Part shown: in pieces, positions 14,479-24,166 of the stretch
Layout: the number at the start of each line of letters is the position of its first letter
How positions within the stretch are numbered: the stretch's first letter is position 1
NCBI GenBank assembly: GCA_003151275.1
Contig: PLXC01000148.1
Coordinates: forward strand, 1-64,000
Direction: 5' to 3'
Length of the DNA: 64,000 nucleotides
From: Candidatus Melainabacteria bacterium
GTDB lineage: Bacteria > Cyanobacteriota > Vampirovibrionia > Obscuribacterales > Obscuribacteraceae
Position numbers and translations under genes: made by a program
Notes under the pieces: model-generated
The model's input: the letters and a program-made list of their open reading frames with translations, nothing else
Told to the model about the DNA's origin: nothing
Database searches by the model: none

Positions 14479-14871
14479 TCAGCTTGCTTTGTCCTCAAGC
14501 ACATAGACCCGTCGCTCCAAATGTGCCAAACGCTCGTCAATTCGAAGTTGTCCTTGATCGACAATACGCAGTTGTCCGGTAATCACATCTAGCCTGGCGC
14601 CGAAATTGGAACGCATTTGGACAAGATCATCTGATACTTGGGTTAATCGATGATCCATCCTATCGATCTTCTTTTCTATGCCCTCAAACTTCTTGTCTAT
14701 GCCCTCAAACTTCTGGTTTATGCCCTCAAACTTCTGGTCTAGGTGCGTTTCAAGCCGCTCAAAGTACTGGATAATCGTTGTATACGATGATCTTATGTCA
14801 GATTGCAAGCGCTCAAAAGAAGAGTTAACCTCTGCTTTGAAGGTGTCAAATTCTTGCTTGGTTACATTCAT
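14479..14871 (-). CDS. Coiled-coil protein of unknown function
   Basis: 130 residues, almost entirely heptad-patterned: FERLQSDIRSSYTTIIQYFE, then a run of KFEGI(N/D/E)(Q/K)K units and DRMDHRLTQVSDDL. GAGGAG lies at good spacing before the ATG. Such short all-coiled-coil proteins occur beside transposon or restriction debris and as adaptor proteins; no specific role can be given. Confidence 0.65.
   Translation of the reverse strand: MNVTKQEFDTFKAEVNSSFERLQSDIRSSYTTIIQYFERLETHLDQKFEGINQKFEGIDKKFEGIEKKIDRMDHRLTQVSDDLVQMRSNFGARLDVITGQLRIVDQGQLRIDERLAHLERRVYVLEDKAS
14677..14739 (-). repeat. Three 21-bp tandem repeats inside the coiled-coil gene
   Basis: TATGCCCTCAAACTTCTKGT-type units at 14677-14697, 14698-14718 and 14719-14739, nearly identical, each encoding one heptad (QKFEGIN, KKFEGID and similar). 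The coiled coil grew by unequal duplication. Confidence 0.85.
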
Positions 14872-15311
14872 TTTCTACACTCCTCAATTTGTGTCGACTC
14901 TTCTATATACGTTGAGTCCTGGCAAAAGGTTCAATTTGAATTGTAGCCGCTTCTGGAAGAAACTTCGAATTATGTTTGCTCTGCCATATGGAATTCCAAC
15001 GGCGTTGGGGCGCTTTGGGGCTTCTTCTTTGTAATCCTAGCGGACAGCGCCATTGCTGAGATGACCAGCAAATACAAGTCCGACTAAAAGCCGATTCTTC
15101 AATAAAGCAATCACGGGGGAAAAATTGTTAGCGAATTTGTGGCGGAGCAAGCCAACTTGTGCAAAAAGCTGAACATGCTCATGCAAAGTCTAACGCACAA
15201 TATTGATATTGAAAAATAAATGGCGCCCCAGCGAGAATTCCGAGAGTCTATTCTATTATGAATGTCGCTGATCAAGACAACCGTATTTTGACATGCGATT
15301 GAGGGAAGACT
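14872..15311. other. 440-bp stretch without a convincing gene
   Basis: Contains a plus-strand open stretch ending in TAA at 15217-15219 that reads AITGEKIVSEFVAEQANLCK and on to LTHNIDIEK. It has no ATG in frame; an ATG at 15061 (MTSKYKSD) stops after 8 codons in another frame. It may be the end of a lost gene. Confidence 0.35.
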
Positions 15312-16148
15312 ATGTGGATCAAAAGACCGACGAAGCAGTTAAGAGAACTCGTCTTATTGGTAACAGTTTTCCAGTGCTCTTCAATATTCGCTTATCCAGC
15401 CACTGCGAATCCTTCCAATCGCACTGGAAATGCCACGTCCCCCCAAAAAAAGTCTTCTCTAGTTACTAGTCCCCAAACTGTTCAAAAAGTGATTAATCTA
15501 GATTCTGTCTATTCCGGAGAATACCTGGAAGCATGTATAAAACAAGCCACTGCGAACATCGCCAGAAATCCTGGCGCATCAAGGGACTATACTAATCGTG
15601 GATTCATGCAGTGGCGATTGGAGCGATTCAAGTTGGCGGAAGCTGATTTAGAAAGAGCAGTGGCGATTTCTCCTCAAACGGCGACGGCAGAAGTTTACCG
15701 CGTTCTCGGTGAATGTTATGCGGAGGAGAATCTGCCCACAAAAGCAATCGCCAATTTCAGCAAAGCAATCAAAATGAATTCGTCTGAAAAGGTTCCACGT
15801 CCTCAAGATTTTCGTCATATTTCTACAGTCAAGACCTGCTATTTGCGCAGAGCCCAATGTTATGCCGGGTTGGAAAAATATTTGGAAGCAATTAGCGATG
15901 CCAACAAAGTTGTCGCTCTTAATCCAAACCAAAGCTGGCCGTATGAACTTCGGGCACGTCTCAATAAAAGTGTCGGCCGATATGAAAATGTGATTGAAGA
16001 CTGCACTGCAGCGATTCGACTGGCACCGGATTCGTCGTCGAATTATGCTGATAGAGCACTGGCCTATGAAAAACTGGGCAAACACAAGCAAGCCCAGTTA
16101 GATAAACAAAAGTTGAATGACCTGGCCGAAAAGATTCTAGGTCCCTAA
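15312..16148 (+). CDS. Secreted TPR-repeat protein
   Basis: 278 residues with a signal peptide (LVLLVTVFQCSSIFAYPATA) and then at least five tetratricopeptide repeats from about residue 75 to 275; ETAEVYRVLGECYAEENLP-like and NYADRALAYEKLGKHKQAQ are clear units. TPRs mediate protein binding in the periplasm; no partner can be inferred. GAGGGA precedes the ATG. It converges on the cytochrome gene with only 9 bp between stops. Confidence 0.85.
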   Translation: MWIKRPTKQLRELVLLVTVFQCSSIFAYPATANPSNRTGNATSPQKKSSLVTSPQTVQKVINLDSVYSGEYLEACIKQATANIARNPGASRDYTNRGFMQWRLERFKLAEADLERAVAISPQTATAEVYRVLGECYAEENLPTKAIANFSKAIKMNSSEKVPRPQDFRHISTVKTCYLRRAQCYAGLEKYLEAISDANKVVALNPNQSWPYELRARLNKSVGRYENVIEDCTAAIRLAPDSSSNYADRALAYEKLGKHKQAQLDKQKLNDLAEKILGP

Positions 16149-16157
16149 CTTCTTAAT

Positions 16158-16970
16158 TTAGTACCTCTTCTTATTTCTCAGGCTCGAGAGTTCTTTCAAA
16201 TAAAGTACAAGCGAATCGATTTGTTTTTGTGCGAGCGGTCCACCGGCCTCGCCTCCAAAGCCTGGCATGGCGTTGGTAGTCTTGCTGCCTTTTGTGATGA
16301 CAACCTTTATATGCTGATAATAAACCGGATTGTCGTAGGGACCGATCAACGTTGGTCCACTTTCGCCTTCCGCTTTTGGTCCGTGACACATGGCGCAATC
16401 TGCATTGTATAAGTTACGTCCGAATTCACCAACTCCTCTCGCCACATGACACGAGGTGCAGTTTTCATCGGTCAATATCTTCGCTTTGCTACTTTCTGAC
16501 AAGCCGTTGTGTTGGTTACGCACAAACATTTTCAAAGCAAGCTCAACAATAGGCCTTTGTGGATCATTTGATGAAACGTTCAAAGTTTTTGTAACTGCGT
16601 TTTGTTTCATGCTGGTGTCAACGGTGACAAATAAATTCGTTGTTTCGCCCGGCTCAAGCGTCTTCTTGGTGAATTTTGGCACTGTGCAGCCACATGACGC
16701 GTATGCGTCCACAATCTTTAAAATTCCTGCGCCGCTGTTGCTCACTTTGAAGGTGTGGTTTATTCGCGCGCCTTCATCCACGGTGCCAAAGTCAAATACT
16801 TGAGTATCGAATTGGATTTTTGGTTTCTCGCTGTTCTCTGCGGCAAAACCGATCAAGTGCTGCGAGAGAGCGGTTAGAGCAACCAGGCAAATGACGCCGC
16901 TGAGTGTTTTGATCGGCAGAAGAGTTTTTCCGCTCTTACTTCTTGGAAATTTTGATCGTTTCGACATCAT
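16158..16970 (-). CDS. Fusion of a DUF1573 domain and a cytochrome c domain
   Basis: 270 residues. An N-terminal hydrophobic signal (residues 20-45) leads to the periplasm. Residues 50-150 are a DUF1573 Ig-like domain (FDFGTVDEGARINHTFKVSN, with CGCTVP). Residues 165-265 are a class I cytochrome c with two CxxCH sites, CTSCH (about 172-176) and CAMCH (193-197), and a candidate axial Met in NAMPGFGG. The first CxxCH is close to the second, so it may be a diheme or have one vestigial site. ATG at 16970 is preferred over TTG at 16973; it overlaps the DUF190 gene by 35 bp. Confidence 0.85.
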   Translation of the reverse strand: MMSKRSKFPRSKSGKTLLPIKTLSGVICLVALTALSQHLIGFAAENSEKPKIQFDTQVFDFGTVDEGARINHTFKVSNSGAGILKIVDAYASCGCTVPKFTKKTLEPGETTNLFVTVDTSMKQNAVTKTLNVSSNDPQRPIVELALKMFVRNQHNGLSESSKAKILTDENCTSCHVARGVGEFGRNLYNADCAMCHGPKAEGESGPTLIGPYDNPVYYQHIKVVITKGSKTTNAMPGFGGEAGGPLAQKQIDSLVLYLKELSSLRNKKRY

Positions 16971-17268
16971 CAATAGTAATCAACCCTTCTTCAATCATTT
17001 CTTCCACTATCGGCATGATTTGAGCGACTTTTTCCGGTGTTTCAATAAACACTATGATGTCCGGCAAACTAATTGCTAGATCGAGAATACGAGTGGTGTG
17101 GATTTGTTTATTGGTGCCAAATCCGGCACTCCCTTTAAGTACCGTGGCGCCTGCGCACCCCTCTTTTTTCAGCCTTTCCAGCAATGCCGCGGATAAGTTG
17201 CCGTGTTGATACCGATCAGTCTCAGTGACAAAAATCATGACCCGTTTCATTGTTGCTTTAGTCTGCAT
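16936..17268 (-). CDS. DUF190 family protein
   Basis: 110 residues, ferredoxin-like PII-related fold. MKRVMIFVTETDRYQHGNLS, GCAGATVLKGSAGFG and LPDIIVFIETPEKVAQIMPI are the hallmark DUF190 blocks. Members are commonly encoded beside CrcB/FluC, as here (14 bp downstream of fluC), which suggests a role in the fluoride response. AGGTCAGG lies upstream of the ATG. Confidence 0.9.
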   Translation of the reverse strand: MQTKATMKRVMIFVTETDRYQHGNLSAALLERLKKEGCAGATVLKGSAGFGTNKQIHTTRILDLAISLPDIIVFIETPEKVAQIMPIVEEMIEEGLITIDDVETIKISKK

Positions 17269-17282
17269 GAATGACCTGACCT

Positions 17283-17675
17283 CTAAGTGATGCGACCAAG
17301 TAGGTAGCCGAGGAACACGGCAAGGAAGCCTAGTACCACGTTGCTTGCCACATTTGCTAATGCCAAAGTGGTATCACCTCTCTGGTAAAGGCTGAGCGTT
17401 TCCCAGGCAAAAGCACTGAATGTTGTGAAGCCTCCCGAAAAACCCGTGGTGAGCAGCAGCCTTAAGTTTGGATCGATCGCTCCCGGCTTGGCTAACGATA
17501 GGCTGAATACATAGCCGAGAAAAGCACTACCTAATGTGTTGACAAACAAAGTCGCCCAGGGAAATGTCGTGCCGAACCAGTTGCCGAAATAATGGCCGCT
17601 CCAAAATCTTGCGATTGAACCGATGCAACCACCTAGAGCTACAGCTAGTGTGTTGATCAACAGGGCATTATTCAT
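17283..17675 (-). CDS. fluC: Fluoride ion channel FluC (CrcB)
   Basis: 130 residues and four membrane helices. GGCIGSIARFW, FPWATLFVNTLGSAFLGY and TTGFSGGFTTFSAFAWE are the FluC signatures, including the Asn and Phe residues lining the fluoride path. The dual-topology dimer exports toxic fluoride. ATG at 17675 is preferred over a GTG at 17711. The leader does not match the fluoride riboswitch consensus. First gene of a fluC-DUF190-cytochrome string. Confidence 0.93.
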   Translation of the reverse strand: MNNALLINTLAVALGGCIGSIARFWSGHYFGNWFGTTFPWATLFVNTLGSAFLGYVFSLSLAKPGAIDPNLRLLLTTGFSGGFTTFSAFAWETLSLYQRGDTTLALANVASNVVLGFLAVFLGYLLGRIT

Positions 17676-17756
17676 ATGAAAACCTTGAGTTATTCCCACT
17701 AACCCTATCACTTTGCTGCAATGTGCTCAACATAGATAGATAGCGCAAGAACTTCT

Positions 17757-19757
17757 TTACAACGCTTCCTTATGTGGCTTGCCCCAAGACTTTAATGGCA
17801 TGACCGGCGCTGATGGAGATGGGTCCTGAGAAATCAACACCGCAATTGTGGTCTGACCTAATGGCAGGCTTAGGGCAATGTTCAGATCGGTGACATCTTT
17901 TTGCTGCTTCTGCGGCGGCGGCGCGTCGCTTGAATGGATTGCGAACTTTGCTCCTGACGGCGACAAAATGCGCAGTTGCATGTGTTCTTTTCCATTCGCT
18001 CCTTGCTGTTCCAGAGTAGCGCAGGAGCCATCGTTGGATAAATTAACAACTGCTTTCGTGTGCCAGTGCCAGCAGATCGGCACTGTATTTGGTGCGTCCA
18101 GTTCGTCCTGGATGAGGATATTGCGACGATCAAGCAATGCTACGCCGCGGACGGCGTGAGAGAGTTTGTTGCTGTAAGCCGCGCTCAAATCGGCGACTGC
18201 AAAGGCAAATTTTGGATCAGCTGAGAATGAGGTGATCGGGGCGACGGCTTGTCTGACTTGATTGTCCCGATCAATTGTGATGCAGTTGTGCCCCTCAGTG
18301 CGAAGGCGATAGTAAGTGTATCGTTCCTTGCCGAAATAACCCGGCAAGTTATAATCGTCCGGACCAAAATCTTGAGCCCAACGGCATCCTCGTGCGTCCA
18401 AAACAAAAGTGCCAAGATCTAAATGGCTATGACTGACTTTGTTATCGCCGCCTTTGAAGCCGATGAAAACTGCTTTGGGATCGGTCCAACTACTGCGCAG
18501 AAATGCAACGTTTATGCCTGTGAAAATAGCCTGCAGAGGCAGGTTTTCTGTGACCGCGGTTTTGCTCGTATCTCCTTTGGCATAGAAGAGCAGGTGAAAG
18601 ATGTCCGGGCCGTCTTGCGCGATCAACAGTTCCTGTCCGGCGAAGACTGGGTTACCAAAAGTTCTGGACAGCCACATCGTTTGCCACGCTTTCTCAGTGT
18701 GTTCTGTGGCGTCGGCAAAGTTAAAACTTTTGCCAATTGGGCCGTTGCAGTAAATTCTGAAATATCCGGTGCGTGAGAGCCCGTCCGCTTTGGTGAACTC
18801 AAAGTCGGTGCCAAGGGCAGTTTCAAGGTCTGCGCAGAGGAATGCAACATAACGCGTGCAATAGCTCCAATAGCCAGGACCCTCGGCCCATCCGCCATCC
18901 GGCGCGAAAGAGACCATAGCGCGCGGTAGAGAAACACGCATACACTTGATGATCCGATTGGCTAATTGTGGCTCTTCATCAGCTATTGCCAGCGCCCCGG
19001 CCACCATGCCGCCATTGCAGACGGGATTCCAATTATTCTTTGCACCCACCCACCACTCGGCGTTCTGATAAGCCTTCATTCCTTCGTTCAGACCCAGCCG
19101 TACTATCGCTTCTTTGATCACCTGACGCTCTTCTTTCGAAAGGTCTTCGTAAAGCCAGTCGTAGCCGATCGCGAGGGCGTTAGTCATTTCTGCGACATCA
19201 AGAAAATGCGCCGGATTCCAAGTCTTAAGCGCAGCAGCCTGAAGCATCTCTGAACGAGCTCTTTCCAGAAAACGCTTGTCGTGCGTCAGCCTGTAAGTGC
19301 CCGCCAGCGTGTAGACCCGCTTGAGCACCAATCTGCTCAGTTCCAGCTGACTCGATTCACCAGGAGCATTCTCTGATAGAGGTTCGGCAAGAATTTTATT
19401 GGCACGCGCTTGAACGCTTTTCCAAAGAGACTGAGCTACGGCATCATTGTCTATTGTCTTGTGAACTCGCGCAAGGTCGCCATCCGAAAGTATTAGTCTC
19501 GGGTGGTGCGGACCCAAAGTCTGAAGGAGATTGACGCCATCGTCGACGGTGGCAGCGTGGTTAAGCTCAGTCCGCCAGTTTTGCTCCGCGATACGATGTG
19601 CTTCGTCATTGACTTGAGCAGACTTGACCACGTCTGCGGGGCGCGATGATCCTTTGTCTGCGCACAATGCTGTTCCACTACAGTCGAGGGCCAGTGCGAT
19701 TAAGCAGACCAGGCATTGAAGTTTTTTATGCAACTGAACCGTTACCTTGAGTCCCAA
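17757..19757 (-). CDS. Secreted heparinase II/III-like polysaccharide lyase
   Basis: About 666 residues from a TTG start (no nearby ATG; start uncertain). Signal peptide LQCLVCLIALALDCSGTALC. The N-terminal half is an alpha/alpha toroid (LAGTYRLTHDKRFLERARSE, NNWNPVCNGGMVAGALAIAD, GYWSYCTRYVAFL); the C-terminal half carries the heparinase II/III signature HSHLDLGTFVLDARGCRWAQ with DFGPDDYNLPGYF. Family members cleave uronic-acid-containing polysaccharides (heparin, alginate, related EPS) by beta-elimination; substrate unknown. It stands alone, 80 bp from fluC. Confidence 0.85.
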   Translation of the reverse strand: MGLKVTVQLHKKLQCLVCLIALALDCSGTALCADKGSSRPADVVKSAQVNDEAHRIAEQNWRTELNHAATVDDGVNLLQTLGPHHPRLILSDGDLARVHKTIDNDAVAQSLWKSVQARANKILAEPLSENAPGESSQLELSRLVLKRVYTLAGTYRLTHDKRFLERARSEMLQAAALKTWNPAHFLDVAEMTNALAIGYDWLYEDLSKEERQVIKEAIVRLGLNEGMKAYQNAEWWVGAKNNWNPVCNGGMVAGALAIADEEPQLANRIIKCMRVSLPRAMVSFAPDGGWAEGPGYWSYCTRYVAFLCADLETALGTDFEFTKADGLSRTGYFRIYCNGPIGKSFNFADATEHTEKAWQTMWLSRTFGNPVFAGQELLIAQDGPDIFHLLFYAKGDTSKTAVTENLPLQAIFTGINVAFLRSSWTDPKAVFIGFKGGDNKVSHSHLDLGTFVLDARGCRWAQDFGPDDYNLPGYFGKERYTYYRLRTEGHNCITIDRDNQVRQAVAPITSFSADPKFAFAVADLSAAYSNKLSHAVRGVALLDRRNILIQDELDAPNTVPICWHWHTKAVVNLSNDGSCATLEQQGANGKEHMQLRILSPSGAKFAIHSSDAPPPQKQQKDVTDLNIALSLPLGQTTIAVLISQDPSPSAPVMPLKSWGKPHKEAL

Positions 19758-19884
19758 TTTTTAGGGTTTGCTGCAATTCTACAGGGTTCGCTGCTTGATC
19801 GAGGATATCCGCTAGCGATAGCCCTTCCTCATTGGCGGAATTGTTGCGACTTGAAAATTTCTTTAAAGCAAATGCTCTTATCCA

Positions 19885-20577
19885 CTAGGCAACATGGATG
19901 TACGGTCTCATGTTGTCGTTCGGCTCGCCGGTGCGAATCAATTCCCTCGTCAGAGGCGCGGTTTCTCCCTCGCCAAAGAGAATAAATTTCCAAGCGTAAG
20001 ATAACGGATGCGCGTCCGTCCATCCCATATAAACATGTGGAACCTTTTTTGTTTCCTTGCCAATGTGCAGCAAAATCGAAGCGATTGCCACAGGTGCCGA
20101 CTGGCACTTGCAACGAAAGATTATGTAGTCGCCGGAGTTCATTCCTTTGACTTCAATTTTATCTTTGCCGGCGTTTGCATCTTTCGTCTCGATTTCCAAA
20201 AATATAAATGAGCCTTCTTCTGGTTGAATGCTGTTCCGCTCTCGAGCTTCCTCTTCTCTGATCCTATAATCTTGCGTGGAGACGCGATGAGCAAGAAAGC
20301 GAATTTCCGAAGAGTCGCTTCTGAGCGCCTCTTCAAGGTATTCAGCTGCCCTCTTGTCGAGAACAATAGGGACTATCTTTAGTTGACTGGCGCGCATTAT
20401 GTGCAGCACATTTCCAGCCAGTATAATTGCAAAAATGGCACCATATAGGATACCATCCAGTCCGGAGAAACGTATACTCAGACTGATCGAGATAATCGTC
20501 ATGATCGCGAGAAGTAGGCAGGTGAGAATGCGATGCGTTCGTTGCTTTTGCGCCATTTTGGCGTCTACCATTGCCAT
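19885..20577 (-). CDS. Two-TM paralogue of the APC permease cytoplasmic tail
   Basis: 230 residues: two hydrophobic helices (ILTCLLLAIMTIISISLSI, ILYGAIFAIILAGNVLHI), then a soluble domain of about 165 residues. That domain is clearly homologous to the C-terminus of the permease just upstream: IRFLAHRV vs [14 protein letters not shown] vs IMRCKC, PHVYMGWTD vs [22 protein letters not shown] vs [13 protein letters not shown]. The gene starts 5 bp after the permease stop, so it is co-translated with it. It looks like a duplicated tail that keeps only the last membrane hairpin, perhaps a regulatory subunit (inference). Confidence 0.8.
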   Translation of the reverse strand: MAMVDAKMAQKQRTHRILTCLLLAIMTIISISLSIRFSGLDGILYGAIFAIILAGNVLHIMRASQLKIVPIVLDKRAAEYLEEALRSDSSEIRFLAHRVSTQDYRIREEEARERNSIQPEEGSFIFLEIETKDANAGKDKIEVKGMNSGDYIIFRCKCQSAPVAIASILLHIGKETKKVPHVYMGWTDAHPLSYAWKFILFGEGETAPLTRELIRTGEPNDNMRPYIHVA

Positions 20578-20582
20578 CTTCT

Positions 20583-22484
20583 TTAACCCAGGTGCACAAA
20601 GGGACGTTTACTTTCTTTAGCTTCGGCGCAGCGAAGTATTTCGCGCGTTAACATGGCGGTTTCACCTTCACCAAAAAATATATACTTGAAGACGTTGGCA
20701 ATTGGATCGCCTTCGGTCCAGCCGAGATACACGTGCGGATTTTTCTCAGTCTGCTTGCGAATATTCAGCAGTATTGCCGCAATTCCATTAGGAACGGCAG
20801 GGCACTTGCAGCGCATGATCTTATAACCATTAACTTCTATTCCTGATACTTCAAGAAGAGCTTCTCCAAAGTCGGAGACTTCTGTTGGTTCAACTTCAAC
20901 GAAAATGAAGTCACCTTCCCGCAACTGAATGCTATGCACGCGTCTGGCTTTTTCTTCTTTCTCCTTGTAATTGTTTCTACCTATTCGGTGAGCAAGCAGG
21001 CGAACCTCACCTAGATTTTGTTTGCACGCTTGTTCAATAAATCTCTTTGCCGTCTCGTCGAATTCGACTCTTTCGATTCTCAGCTCCGTTGAGCGGAGCG
21101 ACCTAGATAGAACCGACGAGAACAAAATGCACAAAATGAAAAACGTCGCAATCCTCAAACCATCTGGTCTTTCAGTGATGTTTGCTATAGTCGTATAGAT
21201 AAAAATCAATGTGATTATGCAGAACCAGCCGCGCAGCATCGGGAATTCTTTCCACACATTGATCGTGGAGACCACTGCTGCAGACGTCATCAGGACTAGA
21301 ACACCAGTCGCATATGCTCCCGCCTGAGCATCGACGTCGGCTCTAAACAAAATTGTGACTGCGAAACCGACAGCAGTGAAAAAAATTACTAACGGCCTAA
21401 CCGCTGTAGTCCACGCGGGAGCCATGCCAAATCTTGGCAGATATTTGGGCACAAGACCGAGCAAACCGGCAATTGCTGAAGCGCCTGCGAACCAAAGTAT
21501 GAGAATTGTGCTGATATCATATGCAGTGCCAAAGGTTTCTCCCATATATTTGTGGGAGAGATAGGCAAGCGCGCGACCATTGGCTGGACCACCAGGCGCG
21601 AATGATTCAGGGGCAATCAGAAGCGTACTGACCATGCTGCTGCCCATGAGAAATATTGACATTATTACTGCGGCTGTGGCCAGCAAAAATCTGGTGTGGA
21701 GTATTCGTCCTTCTCTATTCTCTTCAGTATCTGTGACCGATCCTTTCACAAGCGGCATCACTGCAACCCCCGTCTCAAAACCGGACAGACCCAGCGCCAG
21801 TTTTGGGAAAACGAGGGCGGCGGCCAGGAAAATGGCCGGTACTGAGCTGTATTGTGAGAAAAGATTTGATTGCCAATTCGTCACAGTTTGCCAGTTTGAG
21901 GATAGAACACCAAAACAATGCAGCACCAAGATTGCATTCAAGATAAGGTAGCAAGTGACAATGACGAAGCACAAGCCAATCGCTTCATTGAACCCTCTGT
22001 AAAATACCGCAGCAAGGGATATGATCAAGATCAAAGTGATCAAGATTGGGTCGTTCGTGTGGAATGATTTTACGAAGATCGGATTTTGAACAATGTGCGC
22101 CGCCGCATCAGCAGCTGAGAGAGTAATGGTAATGATGAAGTCGGTGGCAGCAAAACCGAGTAGCAGCAATATAACCGTTTTACTCAGCCATCCGGATAGC
22201 AGTTTTTCCAACATCGCCAGACTGCCTTCACCATTCGGGCTATGTCGTGCGACCACATAGTAGACAGGCAGTGCACAAAAAATTGTCACTACAACTAGAA
22301 CTAGAGTGCTGATCGGCGACAGAATGCCCGCCGCCAGAAAGGCGATGCTTGGCTGATAGCCGAGCGTCGAAAAGTAGTCAACGCCGGTTAAGCACATCAC
22401 CTTCCACCAGTGATCTTGTTGGGCAAGTTGATCTGATGGCTTTTCGCCGGGCTTACGTTTTCTTGTTTTTTCCGTTGGGGACAT
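20583..22484 (-). CDS. APC-superfamily permease with C-terminal soluble domain
   Basis: 633 residues from the ATG at 22484. Begins [20 protein letters not shown] and [18 protein letters not shown], which resemble the first helices of APC amino-acid/KUP-type transporters; about 12 membrane segments run to residue 465. A cytoplasmic domain of about 165 residues follows, with [28 protein letters not shown] and [12 protein letters not shown]. The same domain recurs as a separate gene directly downstream. Substrate unknown (amino acid or potassium are the family options). Confidence 0.82.
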   Translation of the reverse strand: MSPTEKTRKRKPGEKPSDQLAQQDHWWKVMCLTGVDYFSTLGYQPSIAFLAAGILSPISTLVLVVVTIFCALPVYYVVARHSPNGEGSLAMLEKLLSGWLSKTVILLLLGFAATDFIITITLSAADAAAHIVQNPIFVKSFHTNDPILITLILIISLAAVFYRGFNEAIGLCFVIVTCYLILNAILVLHCFGVLSSNWQTVTNWQSNLFSQYSSVPAIFLAAALVFPKLALGLSGFETGVAVMPLVKGSVTDTEENREGRILHTRFLLATAAVIMSIFLMGSSMVSTLLIAPESFAPGGPANGRALAYLSHKYMGETFGTAYDISTILILWFAGASAIAGLLGLVPKYLPRFGMAPAWTTAVRPLVIFFTAVGFAVTILFRADVDAQAGAYATGVLVLMTSAAVVSTINVWKEFPMLRGWFCIITLIFIYTTIANITERPDGLRIATFFILCILFSSVLSRSLRSTELRIERVEFDETAKRFIEQACKQNLGEVRLLAHRIGRNNYKEKEEKARRVHSIQLREGDFIFVEVEPTEVSDFGEALLEVSGIEVNGYKIMRCKCPAVPNGIAAILLNIRKQTEKNPHVYLGWTEGDPIANVFKYIFFGEGETAMLTREILRCAEAKESKRPFVHLG

Positions 22485-22621
22485 ACGAACTCTCGTTGCT
22501 GTTTGGGCTATACCCAAAATTTTGGCTGAGCGAGAGAGCTTGAATAGAGGTTTGAACAGCGGGTATAGTCAGCTAGGGAACAATCCCGGTGTCAGAAGTG
22601 CGTGGATTTGTTTGGACTTGA

Positions 22622-22993
22622 TCAATGCTCTTTGGAGGCACGAGGATCATTTTTTGAGTGGTGTCTGTCAAAAACGTAAAGGACGGTTATTCCACTCATT
22701 GCCCCAACTACTCCGAGTATAAGACCTTCATTTAACAAAAATTTGCCGAGTTGCAAGTGCACTCCTTCTTGAATTAACTCTCTCATTTTTTCGAACTTTG
22801 TGTCCGTACGTCCGTTTATCAGAACATTCGATGGCATTCGATCCAGCCATGATGCTCCAGCGTATCCGAAGCCGTCTGAAAGCCATACGAGAAGAACGCT
22901 TAGTATAAATCCTGTAAACCCGGCAATAGCGTAGCGTTTAAGTTTCACTTTAAATTCCAGCTTTTTGCGGTCAACGCCCGGTGTTGGGAGCAC
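22622..22993 (-). CDS. Small membrane protein, two TM segments
   Basis: 123 residues from a GTG start 3 bp after the phosphoribosyltransferase stop. Two hydrophobic helices (AIAGFTGFILSVLLVWLS and LILGVVGAMSGITVLYVF) flank an extracytoplasmic loop. No family recognised. Its tight spacing implies translation coupled to the upstream gene. Confidence 0.6.
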   Translation of the reverse strand: MLPTPGVDRKKLEFKVKLKRYAIAGFTGFILSVLLVWLSDGFGYAGASWLDRMPSNVLINGRTDTKFEKMRELIQEGVHLQLGKFLLNEGLILGVVGAMSGITVLYVFDRHHSKNDPRASKEH

Positions 22994-22996
22994 TGA

Positions 22997-23677
22997 TTAA
23001 AGGTTGATTGACGATTCTCTGGGCACCACATGTGATGGCGGAATTTTCGCAAGTGCAAGCAAAGTTCTCACTTCTTCATCTGTTGTTTGGGTGAAGTCTC
23101 CATACCATTGCCCAACGCCTTGAAATGGATATGGAGTAGCTGTGCAATAAATCTCGTCAACTTCGCCGCGAAACTCCCGAATTGTTTCTTTTTCTGCTAC
23201 TGGAACTGCGACGATCACCTTCTTCGGATGCCGGGTTTTAACAGCTCGAACGGCGGCCTTCATACTTGCACCGGTTGCCAATCCGTCATCAACGAGAATT
23301 ACAATCATCGCCTCGAGGTTGAGCGGTTCGCGATTGGAACGATAGCTTTGCTCGCGTCGCTCTAGCTCAATTTGTTCTCGCGCTGCTACTTGATCAATGA
23401 TGTAAGGGGTTATCTTCAGAGCGTTGATGACGCTTTCGTTCAGCACTTGTGTGCCGCCACTGGCAATAGCACCCATTGCCAGTTCCTCGTGTCCTGGAAC
23501 ACCCAGTTTGCGGACAATAAAAACATCCATCGGTGCAGCGAGGGCACATGCTATCTCGGAAGCGACCGGCACGCCGCCACGTGGCAGACCCAGAACGATT
23601 ACGTCCTTGCGGTTCGCGTAACCGTGAAGCGTGTCTGCCAGCAATTTCCCGGCATGTGAACGATTTCGATAAAGCAT
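22997..23677 (-). CDS. Phosphoribosyltransferase
   Basis: 226 residues. VIVLGLPRGGVPVASEIA and PMDVFIVRKLGVPGHEELAM form the N-terminal half, and MIVILVDDGLATGASMKAAV (about residues 125-145) is the PRPP-binding loop, giving a type I PRTase. Such stand-alone enzymes with this N-terminus are usually only annotated by fold; the nucleobase is not predictable. ATG at 23677 is preferred over a TTG at 23686. Confidence 0.85.
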   Translation of the reverse strand: MLYRNRSHAGKLLADTLHGYANRKDVIVLGLPRGGVPVASEIACALAAPMDVFIVRKLGVPGHEELAMGAIASGGTQVLNESVINALKITPYIIDQVAAREQIELERREQSYRSNREPLNLEAMIVILVDDGLATGASMKAAVRAVKTRHPKKVIVAVPVAEKETIREFRGEVDEIYCTATPYPFQGVGQWYGDFTQTTDEEVRTLLALAKIPPSHVVPRESSINL

Positions 23678-24166
23678 AATGACCAAATCTTGTGTCTCTG
23701 GCTAAAGATGAATCTGCGCCCTCAAAGTTTCCTCTGAATGCCGTTCTGTGTTATTTGTAGCAACATTTAGATTACTCCCCAATGCGGGCTTTGCCGCAAC
23801 TTAATTTTGGCAACAAACGTCAAGCGCTCAACAGGTTCCAAGCAGAGGAGTTTCCATGAAAGCGGCAAAAAACAAGGAAGAGTGCAGGTAATACTAATTT
23901 GCAGTCATGCTTGCAAGAGATGATCAGCTTGCAAAGCATTATTTGGTCTTTACGACCAGAGTTTGACTAACGCTCTTGACCAAAGCGCTAGAAGTTGTGT
24001 GCCGCAGACGTATGTATGTGATATTCTTCCTCTCCCTGTCGTGGATGGTTCGCGCCGGATGATCATTTGGGACACTATGTGTGGGGTTCTTTGAATATAT
24101 CTTCCGGACCCGCTAAACTAATATTTCTGTCCGAAGGAATGGGTAGTTATACGGGTGGACCTTACT
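23678..24166. other. 490-bp intergenic region
   Basis: Divergent spacer between the phosphoribosyltransferase (minus) and the small plus-strand gene. No coding frame with a family resemblance, no RNA fold recognised by eye. It must contain at least two promoters, but no clean -35/-10 pair stands out. Confidence 0.5.

Noticed and set aside
17676..17760. Fluoride riboswitch upstream of fluC
   Set aside because: The leader lacks the conserved GGNGAUGG...CUGAUGACNCCUAC-type elements of crcB riboswitches in any arrangement I could see.
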